From: Daedaleopsis sinensis
Taxonomy: Eukaryota; Basidiomycota; Agaricomycetes; Polyporales; Polyporaceae
Length of the DNA: 64,000 nt
Assembly (NCBI GenBank): GCA_033807695.1
Contig: CM066303.1
Span: 1,612,001-1,676,000 of the forward strand
Direction of reading: 5' to 3'
A program made the position numbers and the translations under genes. This document shows positions 56,523 to 64,000 of the stretch, one piece after another. Under the pieces are notes generated by a model. The model saw nothing but the letters and a program-made list of their open reading frames with translations. It did not search any database and had not been told where the DNA came from. Numbering within the stretch: the stretch's first letter is position 1; every line of letters begins with the position of its first letter.

Positions 56523-58719
56523 CAAGCAGTGTCCGATCCGGCGGCTTGACGAGATGCATTGCATGCCGGCGAGGTCCTGGGTGAGCGATGTCGATGGGCA
56601 ATGAGGTGTGCCTGCGTGTGCGCACCCGGGCGCGATCGTCCAGAGCTGAGCAGAGTGTTACTGTATGCGCAGAAGCGAGCGGAGGGTGTGCGTGCGGATG
56701 GGGCTCCGGACGACGATCGCCAGTATCGATGTCGATGTCGATGTCGATGAACCTGCGCCGGGCAATTGCAAGCAATGACGCACACCGCGCACGTGCCGCG
56801 TGGCCCGTGCACCGTCAGCGTGCCCGGCTCGGGCTCGCGGTCCTGGCTACGAGTCTGACGCGGGCGGGTATGTGGTATGTACAGCCAGCGTACAGCAAAA
56901 CAATGTCATCGTCCGACGGCGCGTCCGCGCCCGCTCGCCCGGTCCGCCTTCGACATACCGCACACATTGACGAGCACTAAGGGAGCTATAGGGAGCTATC
57001 GGATATGTCGCGCGCTCTGAGCACTACTGAGTAAGTACTGACGGCCCGACGCAGTAGACTGCAGGGGTACAGATATCATGAATCATGAATCATGCATGAT
57101 ATCAACCACCGTGACTTGTCAACTGCACGCACACGTCGGATGACCGACCAGGGCTGTACGTACTGCGTGCATCAGCATCTGTATTCGCGTTAACGTCCGT
57201 GGGGAGGGCGCAGCGACGCCCACGGGTGCCATAGTCAGCCAAGTTGTAAGATGCAATGATGTATGCACGACGGACGACCCATGGGGCAGGTCGTCCCCGG
57301 GGCGGCAGCGTAGTAGTAGTAGCGCTAGCCTAAGCCCTCCGACCGAATCGTGTCCGCTGTCGCAGGGCGTGCAAGGAGCCGAGCCGCGCCGCGCCCGTGG
57401 CTAGCGAGCCCGTAAACCCGTGCGTCGACCCCAATTGCAACTTCTAGGTTCCAAGCACCAGCACAAGCAGCTCTATGCATATGGCTTAGCTAGCGTGCGT
57501 CGAGGGCTGGAGATCCACCGCCCCGGGCCGGGCTCGGGCTTCGCATCTGTCCGCCGTTCACGCGCACGTCCGCTAGTGACATAGCACGGTCCAGAGCCAG
57601 ATCCTGCGCCGGCAACACAGTATGCATGGCATGTCTGCGGCGTGCGCGTCCACCCGAGCCCGAGCCCGGTGAGAGCGCGCGGGGCGGATTAGGAAGGGGC
57701 ATGGCGATTTGCGCCGTGCGCCACCGGGCTCAGGCTGAGTATGTCGCGCACGCCACCCAGCGGACACCGGTATCGCCGCTCGCGCGCGTAGGTGGCGGAC
57801 ATACGACAGGCGGGCAGACGTCGATGGCTGCTTGAGCTGCGTCTACCGGCGTTTGCTTTCGGCATCGTCCTGCTCGAGGCGGAGGTCTGAGATCTGGAAA
57901 ATGACCAGACGTGTTCTCCAGTCTCGCGTGTGACTGCCGAGGAAGTGCAAGTGTGAGTGTGGGGCAGGGGTACGGGGTAGAAGTGCGGGGTGCGGGTGGG
58001 CGAAGCGAACGGACGTGCGCGCGGGTCGGCCGAAGGACCGACACAGACACCGAAACTAACCTAGAAAGCGACGGCGAGACAGACTCTGAGATCTGACCAG
58101 CGGTGCGCATGGTGTGTGATGCGTGCGCACAAATGCCAAGGGCTAGCAAGTAGCGTTTGACAGACCGGCTGGGGATCGAGACTCGGGCGGACATGGGAGA
58201 GGGGATGCCCCCGAATGCCCGAAAGCCCGCATGGCTGGTGTTCACTTGCGCCCGCGTTGAACGTTGAACGTTAACATTGAGGGTGCGCTGCGAGTGTCGA
58301 GTGTTGATCGGGTTTCCGCGCGGAGACGCCCCGCACGCACGCAAACCCCGGCGACGAGAACCGGGAGGCGAGAATAAACGGGCGCGTACGCGCGCGGTAA
58401 TAATCTGAAGCATCAGTACTGTAGCACACGGTGGAGGACGGAGAGTGGTACAAAGACGAAGAGCCATTAGTTGCCGCTCCTGTGGTATTCTCGAATGTCC
58501 AACGCGACATCGACGACGGCCGCGCTAAAGCAATCTGGACGGTACATAGATAGAACGGGTCAGAACGAGCGGACTGGCTGCAGGTCGGGCCCGCGGTCGG
58601 AGGAGCCGACTTACCAAACGCCAGATCCAACCCAAACCAACCCCTCCCAAACCCCCATGCCTCTCCCATCTTCCCTCCGATCACCAGCTAGCTCCCGCCC
58701 GAGCGCGCCTGCGCCGGGC

Positions 58720-61700
58720 TTACGTGCGGTAGTCGAACACGACCCGGCCCCAGTCTTGGCCCTGGTAGATCAGCACGCCGCGGACCTCGGCGCTGTCGAG
58801 CTCCAGGCCGAGCTCGAACTCTGTGTGGGGCGGGTGCACACACACGCACAACATCAGGGTCCGAGAGGAAAGCGATCAGATCATCAGCACATCGCCCCAG
58901 AAGAGGAGAGCTGAGCAAACACGTCTGGGCGCCTCGCCAGGAGGGTAGGCCAGTGGAGCGATGGCGAGCGCAGGAGGAGGCGGGGAGCCCGCAAGCCCAA
59001 GACCGGCCCGGAGGATCGCACAGAGTCGCAGGACAAGGACGCCGCACGGGTCCGTCCACTCCTCCCAGCTGCAGCTCCCAACCGGGATGCTGGGCCCCCT
59101 GCAAGGCTAGCGGCGGTCCCTGACTCTTCCTCCTCGCCCTGCCCTTCAATCGACGGGCGCCCACGGCGCGATTGCAAATGGGAGGAGGCGAGAAGAGACG
59201 GGCACGCACCGGTGTAGAACCCGTTCGAGTTTGGCACGTTCGCGTTCTCCTGGAAGCTCGGAAGCGCACCGAGATCGATCGTCCACTTGCACAGCTCCGT
59301 GATCTCGCCCTGCGCGGACGCGAGCACGGGGACGACGGGCGACGGAGAAGCGCGCGGAGCGCACGAGCACAGAAGGGGAGCAAACGGCGTTAGTGACTGC
59401 AAGCGAGCAGGGACGAGCAGGAGAGCGGGCCACGCGCACGCCCTCCGATCGTGTCGAGGCGCGTGAGTGGGCGTGCGCTCTCGCTGGGTCACTCACCTCG
59501 TCTGTGTACCGCATGATCTTATCGGTGTCCGCGGTGTACAACGTCGCGACGAACGTCCGGTCTGTATGGGCACAGCGTCAGCAGGAGGCGACACATGCAC
59601 GCGACCCTTGCGATCGAGCCCGTACGACCGTCGGACGGCTTGGCACTCACCGCTCGCGGTTTGTGAGAATTTGCTGAAGGCCGGCGCGTGGGGCGGAAAA
59701 ACGGGTCAGCAGGACCGTCCCTGCGCCTACAGCTGCAGGGAGAAAAGGCCGGCTTACCAAAACGTCGTCTTCAGGCGTTGCCTGCGAGTCGGCATCGCGC
59801 ACGGTCATCAAACTATGCGACAGGCTATCGGAATAATAGAACCGTGGCGCACCCTTTTCGCAAGATCGCGCCCTTGGCGACCAGATACTGTAGCCTAGAC
59901 AAGCACCGGGGGTCAGCCTCGCCTCGCGGCCTATGCTCCGACAGATACCGCTGCCGCGGCCGCGCGGATGCGGGCCAACGCCATACCTGTTTTCGCATAT
60001 TGGCACCCCCGCGTCGTTCTCCCGGATATAGGCTGGTCTTTTGAGCCAGTCTTCCTGGTCCGCAGGCAATTTCACCTGAAGCAACGGACGCGAGCGCACA
60101 CGATGGAGTTAGAGTGGATGCGAACGGGGCCGAGCCGGAGACCGCACCACACACCTTCAGCATGTATGATAGTGGCGCAATTACGCTCGAGACGAGCGGC
60201 CGGCGCGCGAGGCCATATTGGGCCGCACCTCTGACGGTCGCCGTGTCGCAGTCGTGTGGCCGTGCAATGACTCTAATTCGGGAGCCAAATTGCGCCTGCG
60301 AGTATCGGGGAAAAGTCGCGATTCAGCCCCGAGATGACGTGAAGGACGAAAACCACCCGTATGCGAACGTCAAGGGCGAAGAGAATACGCACCTGTACCT
60401 TGCGGAAGAGGTACTCGCTGCCTGAGAAACCTCCCACGAGAAGTAGCGCGTCGAGGCGTTGATCGACCTTCTTCGTCTGGGCTTCGATCAGCTCCAAAAC
60501 CTGCTCAGGGGAGAAGCGGTGTTGTGCCGTAAGCTATCGGGGACGGTGACGGCCGGCTAGTAGCTGCTCTTACGCACCTGGTTTACGACGGGGTCGAAGA
60601 CCTCGCGCCGAAGAAGGTTGCCAGGGATGGTCACTTCGCCGTTGACGAGACCCACCGCGGGATCGTCCGGATCCTCGACGTTGAAACAGGTGAAATGGAA
60701 CATCTGGTCTGTAAGCTTCGCATGAGAACGCCGAACATTCAGAAATATCCTCCGTCACCGCCCCCACCCTGTCAAGACAAGGTCCGCAGTCGAGAAACGG
60801 GGGCTGCAACGGGGACATCGCATGCAGCGTACCATCGTCCAGCTCTCCCATGTAACGCAACTTCTCGGTCTCACTGAAACGTTCCATGAAGTTGGCCAGA
60901 CTGATGGGGTCCAGGTGAACAGGATGATCCGCGAGGAGCGTCTTGATCAGCTCGCGGAATCGCAAATCCAGGAAGAGGGATCCGCAATTCGCCCCGGACC
61001 GTGCACACATCTCAGCGATTTCCAGGTTGGAAAGCATGCCGATGAGTTTGTACACAGCAAGATCCTTGCAAGGGGTTTCGGTTAGCATCTGCCGCGGAGC
61101 CTCGGCCGCATGTCGTGACGGATGGTACGTACCACAGTACCACCACCGGCGTCGCATATCATGAAGTTCTGATTGGCAGTCAACTTGTGGACGTCCGTGA
61201 GGTTCGCACAATGCACCGCCGCGGCCTCTGGTTCGCTGTGGAGGTGTATCAGGATGAGCGTAGCACTCACGCCCACCACAATGTGCTGCTCACCTGATGA
61301 TTCGAAGGCGGTCTCTCCACTCATGGTCACCAGCCCTGGCGGATCTGACAAGGCCGGCGGTAATAGCAGCGTCCCGCATCATCTGGCAACCAGTCGCGTC
61401 CCAAGCAGCGGGCACGGTCAGCCAAACATCCGCCGAATCTGACCATGGGCACAGGTGTCCGTCAGCAGGCGATAACACGTCCCATCGGCGAACGCCTACA
61501 TACCGAGGTCGGCCACGGCGCCGATTTCACGAGTGATCTGCTGCTTAGCGTAATCCCACAAGCATGAGAGAAAATCAACTATCATGTCGATGGCTCGTTT
61601 CCCTGGCTATGGGCGGAAATGCATGACATCAGCATCGTGACGATAGCATAAATGCATAGCTAGGGTACTGACCGGTAAGGCTGGGAGGCGAGGATCTACG

Positions 61701-62606
61701 TTTGTCGGATCTCGTAGCGCGTGGGGTTCGAGGAAGAGTTTGAACCTGAGGCGACCCTGTCGTCGATGACTACCTTCCGCTTAAACGCTATACGACTCAC
61801 CATTCGCATTTCACAGCCCCAGGCATTGGTCCTGCATTCTTCGCCTCGATACCCCACGCCAACACTTGTCCCGTCTGGTCATACAAGAGACACGTCGGGA
61901 TCTTTCTGAATGTCTCGTACGACCCAGGCCAGTTCAGAATCTGCTGGACCTTTCCGCCAGCGATTCGTGACGATCCGTATGCCTGGAAGGAATACGTTGA
62001 GGACTTAACTGGACTCTTTTTCCGTGCTCACTTACAACTCCCGAGAATGTAGTACCTGGATACCAACTTCAGGCTCCCTCTTGGCACAAACACGCGTATT
62101 TGCTCACCAAAGTCGATTGACACTGAGACCTTCCCCTCATCTGAATACGACATCTGTTGAGGTGCCAGTAGACTTGGACCCCTGGACGCGGCGGTGACGG
62201 TCATGGGTACACTGCGATCCGGGCTCATTCTAGCCGCCGCCAACGGTGGGCTCTGAAGAGAGTTCGAGAATCCACTGTATTGCGAGGAGATGGTCCCCGG
62301 AGGAGGCGTAGACCCAGGAGGTTGAGGTGGCATCGCGCCGTTTGGATACATCCCTGGCGGAGGCGAACCTTGGCCAGCATACGGCGGAAACGTACTTTGC
62401 AGACTCGGAGACGTCTTCTCTCCCCAAGCGCCATATACTTGAGGTGGTGGAGAAGGCCCTGTAGGTGTTTGGAACGGCTTCTCGTTCCCCATCCATTGTG
62501 GATTGGGATGAGGACCAGGCTGCTGGGCGACCGGATTGAACGGCGTGACCTGATGCGCGGCCTGCTCAGCTGGGACTTCGTGGTTTGCTTTGCCACAGCA
62601 GCTCAT
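58720..62606 (-). CDS. Hsp70-like ATPase of the HSPA12 type
   Basis: A many-exon minus-strand gene. Exon 1 (62606-62108) codes a Pro/Gly/Gln-rich disordered extension of ~155 residues that starts MSCCGKANHEVP, then VSVSIDFG. A 20-nt exon (62055-62036) adds TTFSGV, and the next (61982-61801) AYGSSRIAGGKVQQILNWPG, together the Hsp70 phosphate-1 motif. Later pieces: WDYAKQQITREIGAVADLG, DVWLTVPAAWDATGCQMMRD, EPEAAAVHCANLTD, FMICDAGGGTV (phosphate 2), MCARSGANCGSLFLDLRFRE, RREVFDPVVNQ, ALLLVGGFSGSEYLF (adenosine motif), YLVAKGAILRKG, TFVATLYTADT, WTIDLGALPSFQE and FELGLELDSAEVRGVLIYQG. There is no Hsp70 substrate-binding domain, as in HSPA12. The family is much expanded in Agaricomycetes and its role is unclear. 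A 41-nt intron near 59820-59862 is needed to keep frame. Confidence 0.82.
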
Positions 62607-64000
62607 GGCGAATCAAGTGTTCGGCGTGGCCGTCGTCGTCGTCGTGAAAGGAGCGAAAGTGCGCGCAACATGGACGAAGGGCGTCGGCGCCCCCCTCTGT
62701 GCCACGAAGAGCGCTTAAATCTCAATATACTGCACCGCTCACGCACGGCCTTTGCCGGCGCCCGTACCGCCTGTTTTGATCCGCTGAGCTGGTTCGCCTT
62801 CCCAGCACGGTCACGTGTACACGAGACGCGTCTGTGGCGCACCCAGAATCAGCAGAACTTGAAGGTGCTGACGTCAAACTGACCTTGGCTAGGCAGACGG
62901 TAAGGACCTATTGACATGAGGGATGGTATTCCTAAGTCTTTGTCATTCACGACAGTGTATTGTAGAAGCATCATGAGGGCCGCCGCCAGTCAGGAGAGGA
63001 ATGTGAGTGAACTTGAAGATGTAGTACAACTTGCTTGACCTGGCTGTGCCGATTCAAGTCGATGGAGGCCCACTTCGCTGAAAGAGTCTGCGTAGGTGGC
63101 AGCGGTTGTGAGTCGTGAGATGATTGTAGAAGGGAGAGAAGTGAGGAGAGGCAAACACACCGCGGTGAGTCTTTATAGGGCGTGTCGCGCTGAGCCAGTG
63201 CCGATGAGGGCCTGGGTCATCGTAAAGCAAACGCGTCATCCGCGTGTCATCCTATAAACTCTCCTGTCATAGTGGGGCTGGTCAGTCGGGCACGAGGGTG
63301 AGGATCGGGACGGTATACTTAAACTAACGTTGTTTGAGGCGGTGAACGCTTGATTGCTCAGGCGCGGATCCCTTGCTCGCCTCCCGACCTCGACGACCGT
63401 TAGGTGGCTGTATGCAGCCATATGATCATATCATTGTTGTGTTCTGTGCCCATATATACGCTTGAGGGGGTTGCACCAAAAAGCGATGGGAATGCATCAA
63501 GAGCCAACGGTCTGAGCGATCAGTACTTACCGTATGTGACTCGTTTCGTTGAAGCAAGTTCATGGTAGCCTCATCATGATGATGATCTTATGGAGAGGAA
63601 TGATAACCTGGGTCGATCTTTCAGTATGTATTTGGCTCTCTGGATCAGCATGCACTACTAGTACCTAAGAAGTGGTATTATTTTATTGAACGGTAGAAAG
63701 TCTTTCCAACTCGCTCCAAGTCTTTGCAGTGTGCTAGAGTCGCTCTGTCTCAGTACTCAGGCCATCGGAAGCAGTGCTGGGCCTACGATGCACGTAGCGA
63801 GAATGTTGCTGCTACGATACCATGATATTCCTGGACACGAATGTGTTCAGGTCTGTCATGGGTAACCTGCAGTCCACCTCACGTGATGTTAGGCACCCCG
63901 ACCTCTGACACCGTCACGGTACTGTCGCTCGACTGTTCGAAGGTAGGAGGTACATGTAATGATGTTCAAGCATGATAAACTTATTCTGAGGCTTATAATG
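62607..64000. other. 5' flank of Hsp70-like gene, no further gene seen
   Basis: The first few hundred bases should be its promoter. Beyond that, frames at 63054-63239 and 63236-63421 (minus) are short and without motifs. The right end is AT-richer, more like ordinary intergenic DNA of this genome than the 38-58 kb block. Confidence 0.4.

Larger units (their letters stand above)
55027..58719. other. Gene-poor region between ALO and Hsp70-like genes
   Basis: 3.7 kb holding the ALO promoter at the left and the 3' end of the Hsp70-like gene at the right. No gene recognised. Simple repeats include CGTA x5 (56502-56522), GATGTC runs near 56728-56745 and CATGAAT repeats near 57077-57098. Composition is like that of 38-52 kb. 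Confidence 0.4.

Overview
The window is nuclear DNA of a filamentous basidiomycete, most likely a wood- or litter-inhabiting Agaricomycete of Polyporales type. The evidence is dense short introns (about 50-70 nt, GT-AG), 5-12 exons per gene, high GC, and basidiomycete-typical families: the DUF6533 membrane protein, SurE-like secreted phosphatases, an HSPA12-type Hsp70, Thr-rich and GPI-type secreted proteins, and F-box/LRR remnants. I saw no rRNA or tRNA gene, no CRISPR array and no intact transposon. Exon joins were made by eye from splice consensus and reading-frame phase. For most genes the phases close exactly.

Layout. 0.4-12.5 kb is a conserved housekeeping block: a kelch-repeat protein (-), an otubain-type deubiquitinase (+), an NHP6-like HMG-box protein (+), the tRNA pseudouridine synthase PUS3/DEG1 (+) and a branched-chain aminotransferase (-). 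13-24 kb is a secreted/metabolic block: SurE-like protein 1 (+), a GPI-type surface protein (+), a cytochrome P450 (+), a basidiomycete protein of unknown function (+), SurE-like protein 2 (-) and a Thr-rich secreted protein (-). The two SurE genes are old duplicates with the same six-exon plan. 26-34 kb holds a DUF6533 seven-TM-type protein (+), a small secreted protein (+) and an SLC49/FLVCR-like MFS transporter (-).

34-58 kb is different. It is very gene-poor for a fungus, rich in CpG and packed with hexanucleotide arrays, a degenerate tandem macrosatellite (39.7-41.8 kb), a smaller tandem duplication (42.7-43.3 kb) and an F-box-like pseudogene. Two ordinary conserved genes sit in it: the ERAD-type E2 enzyme UBC7 (+), whose introns carry minisatellites, and D-arabinono-1,4-lactone oxidase (-). 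58.7-62.6 kb is a many-exon Hsp70-like gene (-).

The genes do not form one pathway. Themes that link a few are ubiquitin handling (otubain, UBC7), cell-surface or secreted proteins (SurE pair, GPI protein, Thr-rich protein, small secreted protein) and redox enzymes (P450, ALO). The most noteworthy structural signals are very short exons that carry catalytic or conserved motifs (18 nt in otubain, 20 nt in the Hsp70-like gene, about 16 nt in the DUF6533 gene), the SurE pair, and the repeat-filled 38-58 kb compartment. I found no convincing new multi-gene system.
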